DNA of 64,000 nucleotides from Isochrysis galbana (Eukaryota > Haptophyta > Isochrysidales > Isochrysidaceae). The DNA is taken from contig CM030935.1 in the NCBI GenBank assembly GCA_018136815.1, positions 905,024 to 969,023 of the forward strand, read 5' to 3'. The notes below the pieces were generated by a model, which saw nothing but the letters and a program-made list of their open reading frames with translations, was not told the DNA's origin and made no database searches. Both the position numbers and the translations under genes were made by a program. This document shows, one piece after another, positions 49,319 through 59,772 of this stretch; position 1 is the stretch's first letter; the number at the start of each line of letters is the position of its first letter.

Positions 49319-50953
49319 CAGGGATGACGGCTGGGATAGCGTTGGCAGACTGTGAAAGTCTGGCAGAGGCCTCTCGCTTAAATTGAGAGGTGTAGGCAAA
49401 GGAGCGCGATTCTAACGCCGCGGTGGCGGGCGCCTCAAGCATCTTGAGTTTGAACTCGCGGTTCTCGCGCTGGCAGAGCGTTCGCAGCTGAAAATAGTAG
49501 CTAGCATACCTGCAGAGAGGGCGCGGGCAGGGAGGGGCGTATAAAACGATGATAGTGCAGGCAAAAGTGTCTAGGGTGTAACATGAAAGCAACTCAGTTG
49601 GCGGTGCATCGGAGGGGAGACTCCATCCAGCCGGCGATACAATGGCCGGCGACGCCCAACACCATGCCACCTGATACATCACCGACGATTCAGTGAGATC
49701 GCATAACCTTGGCGGCGAGTGTCTATAAGGCATGGGCTTACAGTGACGCATTGACAGAGACATCGTGGTCAATGAGCTCTAGGAATTTCTTCTCCAAATG
49801 GTTAATTTCAGCCAACGTGAACATGGGGCAGAACAACGAAAAGTCCGAATTTTGCAGCGAACGGTCATCCCACACCTGCATGTGCGAGCAATCGGCATCA
49901 AAAGTTACACCCTAGACAGCTTGCCGGGGAAAGCATTTTAAGCTTGGTAGACATGGAGGACGTGGCAGAGTTGGGCCATGCTCGCGGTCACGCCGTCAAG
50001 AAGCATGAGTGCACACCTTTTGTGCCAGGATAAGCGCAGCCAGGAGAATGGGTCGCCACGAGGTGACCAGGAGCGGGACACCGGATGTCGCAGAGAGCCT
50101 GCTCGAGTGGGACGTGACACATTGAGCGGAGGCAAGACACCAACACACGCCGGGGGTTGGGCAAAATAATTGGTGCTTGAGCTTTGTGCTCGGGGCACGC
50201 CTGCAGCGTACCGCTCAATATACACCAGAGAAATGATGAGGCATTCGGACGGGAAGTTGGCACATTCATACACCGACTGGATTGTGTGGAAGATGGTCTC
50301 CTCGCCAGGAATCTGATGAACCGCGAGTAGACGACATCACATGGCCCCAAGAGTTGTGCAACGAGCAGGGCACATCTCGAACCTTTATTGCCACAGTGCG
50401 AGTGCGAGTGTGCAGGTGCCGGTCTCTCCCTCCCTGGAGATGGACCGGGCGCAGCGCATCCCGGTGGCCCGCTGTGAGACGAGCCACTGTGATTCCAGGG
50501 GGGGCCGCGCCAGTGGGAGAAACACTCACCTCACGCTTCTTCTTCTTCGTTTCATCAGTGTACGTGCGCTCAGCAGGCTTCTTGTACAAAGGGTTGTTCT
50601 CCTCCGAGAAGAAGGGGAACGGATCTTCGACGTGAGAGCGAGACAATTGCTCACCCTGACGCAGCGTATGAAAAGCAATGGGTTACCATCGTCTGCGTGA
50701 GAGCAAGAGGGCAGGTGGCCAGATGTCCGGGCACGCAGGAGCGAGACTCCTGATGGGGCATGAGCCACGCGCACACCTGCTCCACGCGGTCGTGAATTAC
50801 GACGGCAACGCAGAAGATGATCTCGTCGATGTCAGGTTTCATGATGGTGCTGTTGATGAAGATCGACGAGGTAGAGTTGAAGCGTGGCTTGGTGGCGAGC
50901 TTCTGGCTCTCAGTCTGCTTTGATGTCTCAGGGGCTGGTGCTTCGACCTCCAT
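49311..50953 (-). CDS. PHO80/P-type cyclin, six exons
   Basis: Exons on the minus strand: 50953-50777, 50655-50530, 50312-50212, 50098-50017, 49875-49742 and 49509-49311. All introns are GT-AG and all joins keep frame, giving 819 nt and 272 residues. Exon 1 starts MEVEAPAPETSKQTESQ and exon 2 carries LSRSHVEDPFPFFSEEN. The cyclin box spans exons 3-6: IPGEETIFHTIQSVYECANF, ECLIISLVYIER, TSWRPILLAALILAQK, VWDDRSLQNSDFSVLCPMF, LEKKFLELIDHDVSVNASL and YASYYFQLRTLC. This is the PHO80-like cyclin pattern, whose members activate PHO85/CDK5-type kinases. Which CDK it serves is unknown. It lies 98 bp downstream of a SAM-domain ORF on the same strand. Confidence 0.85.
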
Positions 50954-50978
50954 AGCGGAGACGGCATCTGAGGCGCGC

Positions 50979-50982
50979 GCGA

Positions 50983-51017
<35 letters not shown>

Positions 51018-51025
51018 CGCGCGAG
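50979..51025. repeat. (GT)n/(GC)n microsatellite between SAM and cyclin ORFs
   Basis: GTGTGTGT and GCGCGCGC runs at about 50983-51021, alternating purine-pyrimidine throughout, so potentially Z-DNA forming. It lies in the 98-bp gap between two co-oriented coding blocks. Confidence 0.8.
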
Positions 51026-51051
51026 CGGGGTGAGAACAAGGCGCGAAGGGA

Positions 51052-51342
51052 TCAGAAGGAGGAGGAGAAGGATGAGGAGGAGAAGGTTGTGAGACCAAGA
51101 TGGGGCGAGGCCGGCGCACCCTCCCCGAAGAGAGCAGTGATGCCGAGCGTGAGCCGCTTGCGGTGGCCAGCGAGTGAGACGCCGATCGTCTTGAGCTCCG
51201 TGTCGGTGAGGCGGCGCAGCTGGTCGGCGGTCTGAATACCTGCCTTCTTGAATGCATCGATGTACTTGCCCATGTTCAGCGCCTCGAGCCAGCTCTCCAC
51301 CCCAGTGAAGGTGGTGGGGAGGGACGCGCCGCCAGACGCCAT
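51052..51342 (-). CDS. Small SAM-domain protein
   Basis: 96-residue ORF from the ATG at 51340-51342. Residues about 14-72 are a sterile alpha motif: GVESWLEALNMGKYIDAFKK, AGIQTADQLRRLTDTELKTI and GVSLAGHRKRLTLGI. These follow the W..L....Y...F, L..LT...L...G, G.R..L pattern of SAM domains. A Ser/Phe-rich tail (TTFSSSSFSSSF) precedes the stop. SAM domains mediate homo- or hetero-oligomerisation. The tail's low complexity and possible donor sites after the SAM domain (GAGG|GTGCGC) leave open that the domain is spliced to the cyclin exons downstream. Confidence 0.75.
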   Translation of the reverse strand: MASGGASLPTTFTGVESWLEALNMGKYIDAFKKAGIQTADQLRRLTDTELKTIGVSLAGHRKRLTLGITALFGEGAPASPHLGLTTFSSSSFSSSF

Positions 51343-51364
51343 CGAAACGTCCGCGTCTTCAGCG

Positions 51365-51516
51365 GAGGAAGGGGCTCACTTCCCTAATCTTCTTCCCCTC
51401 TCTTCTCTCTCTCTCTTCTCTCTCGCCGTCTCCTCTCGTTATCCCTCCCGGTGCGGCCGCGCAGTGTGCTGCCCCCCCCCCCCCCCCCCCCCCTCCCCTT
51501 CCCCTCTCTCCCGGCG

Positions 51517-51563
<47 letters not shown>

Positions 51564-51960
51564 CCCCCCCCCCCCCCCCACCGCTGTCTCTCTCTCTTCT
51601 CGTTCCTCTCACCCCTTCCCCCCCTCGCCCACCCCCCGCCCCTCGCCCCACCGCGCTGCTCTCACTCGACGCCGTCGCCCCCGCGCGCTCCTCCTCCTCC
51701 TGCCCTTTCTTCTCTCCCTCCCTCTCTCTCCTCTCTCCTCTCTCTCCTCTGTCTCGCCGCTCTCTCTCTTCTCTCTTCTCTCTCTTGCGTCTCGTCTCGC
51801 GCCTCTCTCGTCACCCCTCCTTCCCCCAGATCCCTCCCCCCTCTCTAGGAGGAACTCTCTACTCCCCTACTCTCCCTCTCCCCCATTCCTCAGAGTCCCT
51901 CCCCACGTTTCACGTTTCAGATGAGCGAAAGAAACCGCTCCGTCATCTCACCCCCCCCCC
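51365..51960. repeat. Pyrimidine-rich tract 5' of the SAM gene
   Basis: Nearly continuous C/T on the plus strand, with poly-C at about 51473-51492 and 51560-51578, (CT)n at about 51521-51560, and TCTCTCC words to 51810. The sense strand of the SAM gene is therefore GA-rich upstream of its ATG. Confidence 0.8.
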
Positions 51961-52454
51961 CCCCTCGCGCCCCTCGCCCGCTCCCTCCTCGCCTCGGCCC
52001 CCTTCTACCTGGCCAAATAGCGAAACAATCACCCACCCAGCCCCTCTCGTCCCTACCGCTACGAGGACGACGGCATCCGCATAGTCTGCCCGTCGTCGCT
52101 GCCAGCTCCTCGCATCGAGCTCAACATCTGCCGCCGGCCGGACTCGGAGATGCAAAATCTCTCAGCTCGAGGACTCGGGGACGGCAGCTGGAGAGGCCTA
52201 CCTCCCCAGATCTGAGCGGAATCTGTTCGGCTTTTCGGAACCCAACCGTTATCTTTGCGCCGACAAACCACCGAGCGGAGCTACAGGCATGAGTGGGGAG
52301 ATCAAGCCGGGTGCGTCGTTGACGAACCCCTCGCCAGTTGTAGGCGGGCGTCGTAGGGTGAGAACTTTGTAGTCTTGAAGTCACGAAACGACTGAGTTCT
52401 GATCCGATCTTGCGACGCTCGGTGTATCATGGATTTCCCCGACCGACGTCAGGG
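51961..52454. other. Intergenic, unassigned
   Basis: Nothing I can identify; short ORFs only. Confidence 0.4.
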
Positions 52455-52560
52455 AGAACCGCACCACCACGGCATCCAGCCTACAAGCGGACGAACCATC
52501 CAGGCTGTCTAATGTCTACTACAAAGAGGAATTCGATCCATCTTTCCCCAACTATAGTTG
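52455..52560 (+). pseudogene. Short gypsy polyprotein fragment
   Basis: GCACCACCACGGCATCCAGC, followed by CTACAAGCGGACGAACCATC and CAGGCTGTC, aligns with 40585-40640 of the gypsy ORF (ACCACAACGGCATCCAGTCT, GCAAGCCGACGAACGG, CCAGGTTGTC). In translation it reads RTTTASSLQADEPSRLSNVY against RTTTASSLQADERSSRLSST. It is isolated, with no flanking gypsy domains. Confidence 0.55.
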
Positions 52561-52738
52561 ATTGCGATGGAGATGGAGCGCGCCGACGCGAACCGGCGGC
52601 TGATCGGTTAAGCTATCACCGAGCTCAGGTGAAGAAAGAAGGGGGAGATGGATGCGTTGGCTTCCAATTCATTTGCCATTCCATTTGGAGAGAACGTCTG
52701 GCTATGTCGCCGCTATCGTCGAGGTCTGTCCTTGTTCT

Positions 52739-53757
52739 GTAGGGCGGTCAAACAGGGGCTTTTTAACTATTAGTAAGGATTGGGCTGCATTTTTTGACCG
52801 TGGCGCGAGGCCCAATAAAAACCTTCAGGGGGGGCCACCTGCCGCCACGAAAATCTTAGCCAGGAAATGGTGCGATTCTCCCCCCCCCCCCCCCTCCGTC
52901 ACGCGCGCTCACGCTCTACCCGTAAAGAATTGGCGGTCGCGCCCGCGGGGGGATCGATTCCTTTATATCTAAGCTACATTCGGCATTTGATTCCCGCCCG
53001 ATGCAGTGCCGTGTCGGGCTGCCGACAGTCCGACCACCCCCTGACCCTCTGGCATCATGGCCCGCGCAGCCCACCCAGCTCCTCACAGCGCGCGCACGCG
53101 GCTACCCTGGCTGCCGCAGACCCCGCCCTGACCATCCCGACCCGCCCCTCGCAGGATTTGCCCTCACTCGAACTCGGCATCGAGAACCAGGACCAGCTCA
53201 CCGACGCGGCCGTCCACGCGTGGCTGACAAGCCTCCGCGTTGAGGCTGCCCTCGCGGCCCTCCTCTCTCTGACAGTGCCAGATTCGGCGCTGATCGATGA
53301 GGCAAGACCCGTGGGTGGCCTCAGGACGGGCCACGTCGTAGCTCTCTACGCCGCGGCGAGCAAAAAAGCCCAAGATCTTGCCAGAGCGCCTCACAGCGCA
53401 TCTGGCGGGAACCCACCACCCACCACCCAAAGCAGAAATCATCTTCTGCCGCTGGGTGGTGGGCTTGGCAGGCGGTATTGGGAATCAACCCATACTGCAA
53501 ATGACGCGCGACGGCGCGACGAAAGCGCTCCTGGCACGCGGAGCTCGCGCAGCCAAGGCGCACTCCAAGGTCTTGGCAATACTTGACATGAAGTCAAGGA
53601 GAGCCATAGACCGCGGAGCCGACGCGGCGTCCGTCGATCTCTGGTGGGCAGCAGAGGCAGAGGGCCTTTGGCAGTCCGCCGCCAAACCTTTCAACATTGG
53701 CAAAAGCGACAGCGGCGACGGGCCAGATAGTGGGGGAGGCGGCGGTGGTGGTGGCGG

Positions 53758-53788
<31 letters not shown>

Positions 53789-54564
53789 AGCGGTGGCAAT
53801 GAGCCTACCCCACCGATCCCAGCGGCGGCGCCACTCAGTCCGCGGATAGTCCGCTGGCTGATCGCATGCGGCACGGCATCACCAGGCTCGCCATTGCGAG
53901 CTCTTGCGGGGGCCATACTGCCACTCACAGTCATAAGTGAGTTCGTTGGCTGTGGCTCCCGCTCACATTGGGTCCCACGCTGGCAGCAACAAGCTCTGCG
54001 AGTCACGCAGGCTGAACTGCGTTTGGAGCTACGGCGGAGCTCCCGACTGCACAACGAGCTTGCGGAGCGGGATGTGGCCATGGCGGCGCTACAGCGCAGC
54101 CAGCAACGAGTTGTGAGGCAAGAGGCCGCGGTGAGGGCGGCTCTGGAAGCAGAGAGACGCGCCGCTACGCAGAAGGTGGCAGCGGCGCGGCTCTCCGCGG
54201 CGTTGCAGGTGTCCACAGCTCGTAAGGCGAACGTGGCGGCGCGGCAGAAACTGGAGGCGCGGCATGCGGCCGCGATGGAGGCGGCGCTGCAAGCACACCC
54301 GTCAGTTAGCTTGCTCGTGGATGAATACTCCGTTTCAAAATACGTCTATCACTCCCGCGGCGGGCGCCGCGGTTCTTTACCGGTAGAGCCCCAGGGCGTG
54401 TGCAAGGGAGGGGCGAGGGGGAAGGAGAATCGCACCATTTTCTGGCGAAGATTTTCGTGGCGGCAGGTGGCCCCCCTGGGAGTTTTGTTCTGGACTTTGG
54501 AAAATGGCCAAAAAAGTCACCTCCCCCCATATTAGTACTTAAAAACCCTGTTTGACCGCCCTAC
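52739..54564 (+). mobile_element. DNA transposon with ~200-bp terminal inverted repeats and TA target duplication
   Basis: The left end GTAGGGCGGTCAAACAGGG is the reverse complement of the right end CCCTGTTTGACCGCCCTAC. Further inside, CCACCTGCCGCCACGAAAAT and ATGGTGCGATTCTCC at 52840-52885 reappear inverted at 54425-54475, as do the CTCTACC.GTAAAGAA words. The inverted repeats therefore span roughly 200 bases with several indels. TA flanks GGGCGGTC at both tips, consistent with a TA duplication. The interior encodes an unfamiliar coiled-coil ORF pair and no recognisable DDE transposase, so the element is probably non-autonomous or of an unrecognised type. Confidence 0.7.
52867..54535 (+). 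pseudogene. Internal ORFs of the TIR element: Gly-rich and coiled-coil protein, frameshifted or spliced
   Basis: Two frames overlap at 53378-53586. The first contains LELGIENQDQLTDAAVHAWL and VGGLRTGHVVALYAAASKKA. The second continues with TRDGATKALLARGARAAKAH, a poly-Gly run of about 20 residues encoded by (GGC)n at 53731-53793, then a long Ala/Arg/Gln-rich helix (LRVTQAELRLELRRSSRLHN onward) to about 54300, running into the right inverted repeat. The shift falls near the GGGTGGTGGG/CCCACCACCC inverted repeat at 53410-53470. I recognise no enzyme domain. Confidence 0.45.
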
Positions 54565-54956
54565 GCCCTACCAACGAAGATGTTTCCAAGGCGCGAGGTA
54601 GATCTTTGCCCATTTGTAGGACGCCATATTCTTGGCGTACGATGAGCAAAGCACAATCATCGGTCAAGTAGTATGTACCTACTGCAAGAGCCTCTTCAAA
54701 ATCTGCAAGCTCAGCGAGCAGAACAGGTAACAGGTAACGGAAGAGGATGCAACTTGAGGTTCCCTTTTTTTAGCCCCCCCCCGTTGCCATTTTCTACACC
54801 TTATACAATTCTACCCCAAACCTTCACCACCCGGTTTTGTTTTTGTGTCGGTTACGTGATCGGCGGTTGAGTCGGTTACGGCGGTTGAGTCGTTTGAACG
54901 GACAACGGACCGTGCAAGGGTAGAGCTCTTCAACTCTCTCTCTTCAACTCTCTTCA
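54565..54956. other. Intergenic, unassigned
   Basis: No supportable gene or repeat family; contains T- and C-runs near 54765-54782. Confidence 0.4.
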
Positions 54957-55227
<271 letters not shown>

Positions 55228-55531
55228 CCCTCTCTCCAACAAGTTGCGTCGACTCGCGATAAACCAGAACAAGTTGTCGCGGCGATCAAGTTGGAATCGG
55301 AATCGCGGTGAACAAGTTGTCGCGGTGAACAAGTGGACTCGGTGAACAAGTCCACTCGGTGAGCGAGTTGTCACGCGGATGCGACAATTTCTCATGAATA
55401 GGGCCTTTCGTCACAGCAAATGGAGGAGGCTATCAAGAACTTGTCCCTTCACGTAGTATTAGTATAGGTATTAGTAGTAGTACATAGCGTACGCGTTTAT
55501 TCCACGTGTCCAAAGCCAAAGCACCCACTTC

Positions 55532-56820
55532 TTAAGAGAAAGGACCCCCAGCCATAAAGGTCTCCAGAGCAGGAGGCTGCATCCCAAACTTGTGGGAAAC
55601 AATGCTTCCATACAGGCAGGTATGCATGTTGGTGAACAGATTGGCCACTCGGAGGTACGCTCCGACATCCCGACGCAACAGCTGTTGCGCGCGAGCCAGG
55701 TCAAACCAAGGCCAAAGGTTCGCTACCTTCCCGAACCCCCATTCCGCGCTCACACGAAAGGGGCTCATGACAGAATTGAAAAAAGCTTGCCACGAAAGAA
55801 GTGTACCCCTGTACATCCTATACAGGTAAGCTGACATTGGGTAAGCGGAGTCACCAAGCAAGCAATACACACGCCCGGCTCTAGTGCAACACAAATGCAT
55901 GATGTGTAGGAGGCCAGACATGTGCAGCACAAAGGAGTCATGCCGCGATCCATGCACTGGGCCGTAGGCCCATGGCTGAATTCCATTCGGGAACACAATG
56001 CCTTGCACTTTCACGCCATGGCAACGCTTGTGCCCGGAGAAGTAGACACCTTGTGCACGGATGGGTCGTGCAACGGGCCACAACTTACCATCAATGAAGC
56101 CCACCATGTTAGAGACTGGGACCCCCACCCTCACTAGCGCCGCGGCAAAGGCAGGAAAGAGGGGAGAGAAGGCAGAAAAGCCTCGGGAGTCGAGGAGATG
56201 AGGGAAGGTTAGGTGTATGTGGTCCACCACAGCACGATGCGCCGCTGAGATAGCAGCTTCACTACGCCCCGTCTCCCACACAAGAGACGCGGCGGGTCCT
56301 GAGTACAAGAGGAGGGAAGTATTCGTGGAGTTAGAAAGAATGGAGCACATCAACCACTTACAAAGACTTCCTTATCACGCCACATGCCGCGCTCACCTGG
56401 CGTTCGGAAGCGTCGAAGCGTAATGAGGGCGGCCTCCTCGCCACGCATGATGTAGCCGCCGCGCAGCCGCCAGCCGGGCGGCAGTTGCAATGCGTCAATG
56501 AAGCGGCGGAGGTCGGGGAGACGTACGCCAAAGCGGATGTAAACATCCCTGGCGAAGTCGTCCTTGCCCACACCGGCCTCCGCCGCCTCGCGCTCCAGTC
56601 GGGCCACTGAAAGGCGCTGTGGGCCGATGCGCGTCTTCGCAGAGCGTCCCAGAGGGTCAACAGCGACAGCGACGAGGATGCTCTCCTCATCGTCCGCGCT
56701 TTCACCGGATGAGCCCGCAAGGAGCTCATCCCACAGTCGATCCTCGTCGGCCGCGATCGCCAGCGCCAGCGCCATCTCCGCATCCTCCAGCTCCATCGCT
56801 GAGAAGGGGCGGGTGGGCAT
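55532..56820 (-). CDS. PIF/Harbinger-type transposase (HARBI1-like), two exons
   Basis: Exon 1 is 56820-56397 and exon 2 is 56298-55532, joined across a 98-bp GT-AG intron with frame kept (ending RFRTPG, resuming PAASLVWETGRSEAAIS), 396 residues. Exon 1 carries the family's N-terminal block (FGVRLPDLRRFIDALQLPPG, then EEAALITLRRFRTPG). Exon 2 carries the nuclease: NMVGFIDGKLWPVARP (first Asp), GPVHGSRHDSFVLHMSG, CLLGDSAYPMSAYL (second Asp) and SAEWGFGKVANLW (Glu). The DDE triad looks intact. The start ATG at 56820 was chosen because the ORF further 5' lacks an ATG. I did not find convincing terminal inverted repeats, so it may be a domesticated HARBI1-like gene or a transposon with decayed ends. 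Direct repeats of GTGAAACCCGA type lie just 5' (56930-56965). Confidence 0.8.
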
Positions 56821-57273
56821 GAGTCGGCGCGGCGCCGTGAAACCCGTCGCGCTCTGCCGGCAGGCCTTTTGCAGAACGTTGTTTTCCTCGGGTTTCACCC
56901 AGCTTTACTCGGTAGTCGAGCAAGTGAAACCCCGGAGTGAAACCCGAATGAAACCCGAGTGAAACCTTCTCAAAAACCCTCTAGCTTTCGCCACTCATCT
57001 GTCGCTGTGGGGGAGTGTTTCATCCTAAGTCGTGTATTGTTGTAGATATCTCAGTTCTATCTACTCTGCGTGTGGCAACGTGCAACGTCGGCCTTGTCTA
57101 CTTTAGTGTCACTGAACCGCCGTCACGACGAGTGCTAGCCACACGATGTTCTCATTGATCCAATCTACACAACACTCTTATCTATTCACGGACCACCTGG
57201 GTACTCCTAGATCAAACACAACCTAAGAAGAGAGGAGGGGTCGGTCGTGTGAGCGTGCAGGAGCAGCAGCAGG
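56821..57273. other. Divergent intergenic region with GTGAAACCCGAG repeats
   Basis: GTGAAACCC and GAAACCCGAATG/GAGTG words recur four times at 56890-56970 in both orientations. This is shared upstream sequence of the minus-strand transposase and the plus-strand gene at 57274. No RNA gene seen. Confidence 0.5.
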
Positions 57274-58017
57274 ATGCCACCGCGCGACAGCCTGCCGGGC
57301 GGGCGGAACGGGCCGAGCGTAGCGCGCTCATCCAAGAAGGGCGTGCCCCAGCTCCTGCCCCTGAGCCAGATCGACTTTGCTGCGCACCTTCACTCCAATC
57401 GCGAGGTTGTCCTCACGGCCTCCGGCTTGAGCCCTCAGGCCAGTCGAGCAGGTCGCATCTGGGCTCCTGTGCTGCCTAATGCAGCAGAGGCTCTCACAGA
57501 TGCCCAGCTCAACGGCGCGCATGCGGCAGTCTTCTGGCGAGAGATGGACGGTGTGACTCATGGAGCAATGCCCCACATGCCATCGTCTCTGTTGTACGAC
57601 GAACAGAAGCAAAATGCTCCACCACCCCTTGCAGCCATGTATGAGTCGCAGCTTGCAGACAGACATCGGGCCCGTATTTTGGAGCATGAATGGCGAGTGC
57701 GAAAAATCCAGGATGAAATGCATGCGAGCAGAATGGCATATCACCGATTCCATAGGCACGAATCGCAAGGCAGGCTACGAAAATCCCAGGCGAAGCGAGA
57801 GCAACTCGAGGACATGCTGCAACTTCCCTGCCCACGCACGCACAAATCCGCTGCTAGAGTTGGCAATACGGCCAACGTTGAACAGAAGCGTGTGCATTTG
57901 CCCTCTGTAGAACGGCCCGCGCCAAAATTGACAGTGAGTGTCACCCCTGGTGAGGTAGATGTGGCCACCTTGAATCTGCACAACTGGGGAACGCTCCACA
58001 CACGAACCTTGACATGA
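57274..58017 (+). CDS. Unassigned 247-residue basic protein
   Basis: Single ORF from ATG (MPPRDSLPGGRNGPSVARSS). It has a disordered N-terminus, a middle with SQIDFAAHLHSNREVVLTAS and MPSSLLYDEQKQNAPPPLAA, then a strongly charged helical stretch at about residues 125-185 (RARILEHEWRVRKIQDEMHA, RLRKSQAKREQLEDMLQ). There is no signal or TM helix. The composition resembles small coiled-coil or cytoskeletal proteins, but I recognise no family. Amino-acid composition and lack of repeats support a real gene. Confidence 0.6.
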   Translation: MPPRDSLPGGRNGPSVARSSKKGVPQLLPLSQIDFAAHLHSNREVVLTASGLSPQASRAGRIWAPVLPNAAEALTDAQLNGAHAAVFWREMDGVTHGAMPHMPSSLLYDEQKQNAPPPLAAMYESQLADRHRARILEHEWRVRKIQDEMHASRMAYHRFHRHESQGRLRKSQAKREQLEDMLQLPCPRTHKSAARVGNTANVEQKRVHLPSVERPAPKLTVSVTPGEVDVATLNLHNWGTLHTRTLT

Positions 58018-58555
58018 TCAGCCATGGCCCCTTGTTGAGTTCATATTGATTCATGCTCTTGTGACCCGAGTCCGAATGACACCCACTGGAGTTACCGATG
58101 TCTGTGTAAGTACACTGTACTCCACATCCACACATGGACGTAGTCGCACACCCAGCCCCACACAATGCAGGTATGGTATGCGGCTAGGCTAAATCTCATA
58201 GGTCACAGACCCAGGACAAAGTACAAAGTCCTTATCTGATAAGAGGTTGCAACCTCAGGTTTGGTTATTTTTTTGGCAAATGCCCCCATGAAATGGATAT
58301 AAAAATTAAGGGCAATCCCCCCCCCCCCCCCACGCACTCTTTCCCCCCCCCCCCCTCTTCTTCCCCTCCCCGCGCAACGAGCCTCAGCCGGAGATCATAA
58401 ACCACATTTTATGATCTCGGAACGGGCGCAAAGTGCACAATGGCATCGACAATGTCAAGAAGTGGGAAACACCGTCCATTCGCTAATCTGGGTACTAGAA
58501 AGCACCAGCTGCAAGACTTCAATCAACTACAGCAAGCCCAGGCCGACACAACCAC
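58018..58555. other. Intergenic with poly-C runs
   Basis: C-homopolymers at about 58317-58333 and 58346-58358. AAAATTTATGATCTC-like AT patches surround 58395-58415. No supportable gene. Confidence 0.4.
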
Positions 58556-58957
58556 CTACAACCGACTTACTACCGACCACTTCGAAACGTTAGAGGAGGA
58601 CACACGCGGCGAAGAGGGCAAGTTCAAGCAGTCTTCACCGCAGGCATCCGACTGCGAGAAGAGGACATCGGCCCTGCCACCACTACGTCGCAAGCGGTCG
58701 AGCTCAGCACGATTGCCCAAGAACCATTTGCTGTGCTCAAGCATCGCCGTCTTGAATTGGCGTACTCGTACGTCATCACGCTGACTCAGTGCGTCCCGAA
58801 AGCCCAGGCGATTGGCTTGGCAGGTGGCGCACTCCTTGAAGGTCCGATTCTTGGCGCGCATCCTCAGCCGGAAGGGCTTCGCGTCATTATCACAAGGAGG
58901 CCGCAGCGCGGCCCCTTGTGGCTTGAGGATGAGAGCGCGGCGCGCCGCGCCGCGCAT
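58556..58957 (-). pseudogene. Possible transposon-derived coding fragment (zinc-ribbon-like)
   Basis: The minus frame reads RLRMRAKNRTFKECATCQAN, RLGFRDALSQRDDVRVRQFK and TAMLEHSKWFLGNRAELDRL. A Cys-x2-Cys followed by an Arg/Gln-rich helix is a pattern I associate with the region before the nuclease core of large protist transposases, but no catalytic domain is adjacent. It could equally be an exon of a host gene with the exon at 59338-59600. Confidence 0.35.
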
Positions 58958-59337
58958 CCTGTTACTTCATCACAAGAAAAGATACCAAAGGGGGCCACTG
59001 AACGCACAGGGCACACTAACAGTATCGCTCACAAATCAAACGCACACACGGGGGGATTGCGTGGGAGACTCACACAAGCGAACAAGGAGAGAAGGGGAGA
59101 GATCACGGCTCGACTCATGCGGCCCTCTCCACCTCCTCATCCCAATATAAGTTCTAGGGTGCACACCACGCAAAACCATCCGTGACAGTCATGTCCATAC
59201 GTGCTCTGCGCGTGCGGGTCAGTGGTGTCACCGAACCTGCACTGGATTCGTGCGTTGTGGAGCCCGCCGGCCTCGTATGTGCACATGAGCTCGGCCGGCT
59301 GCGCGGGACTGTGTTAGCCGGGTGGCGGGCTCATACC

Positions 59338-59600
59338 TGAGCTAACTGTGCGAGAGCTAGCTTCTTCCCATTGTCCCAGGTCGAATAGCAACCTGCCTCC
59401 TGCCCCAGCATGTCGCACTCGAGGACATACTCGAGACGGTAGACCGAGTTCCATGTGCACACGTCTGCAACGATCACACCTGGTTCGTTGGGCATGAAAT
59501 CGAAGTACAACAGGCGCTCAAGCCACCAGCTGCACGCATGCGTGACCGCGGTCAGGCGATCCTCTCGTGGGCGCCGTCGGGGCAACCAAGCGATTGCGCG
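59338..59600 (-). CDS. Candidate internal exon of a minus-strand gene
   Basis: The frame reads THACSWWLERLLYFDFMPNE, PGVIVADVCTWNSVYRLEYV, then LGQEAGCYSTWDNGKKLALA and ends at a clean donor (CTCAG|GTATGAG at 59337). Composition is protein-like, unlike the antisense-of-OTU sequence that precedes it in the same frame. No partner exons are proven; the 58556-58957 segment is the nearest candidate. Confidence 0.35.
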
Positions 59601-59772
59601 CCTCCATCTGCCCTGCTCATGGCCGCCCCCCCAAAAACGTGCGTAGAGGGTGCCTCCTCTCATTGCCGTAACCCCCGCGGCCGATGACGCCGTGCAACAG
59701 TCGCACGGGAAAAGAAGGAAGTTGGACGCCGGTGCCGACCGGGTTTTGGCACCGACGCCCGCGGCAGCGCCA

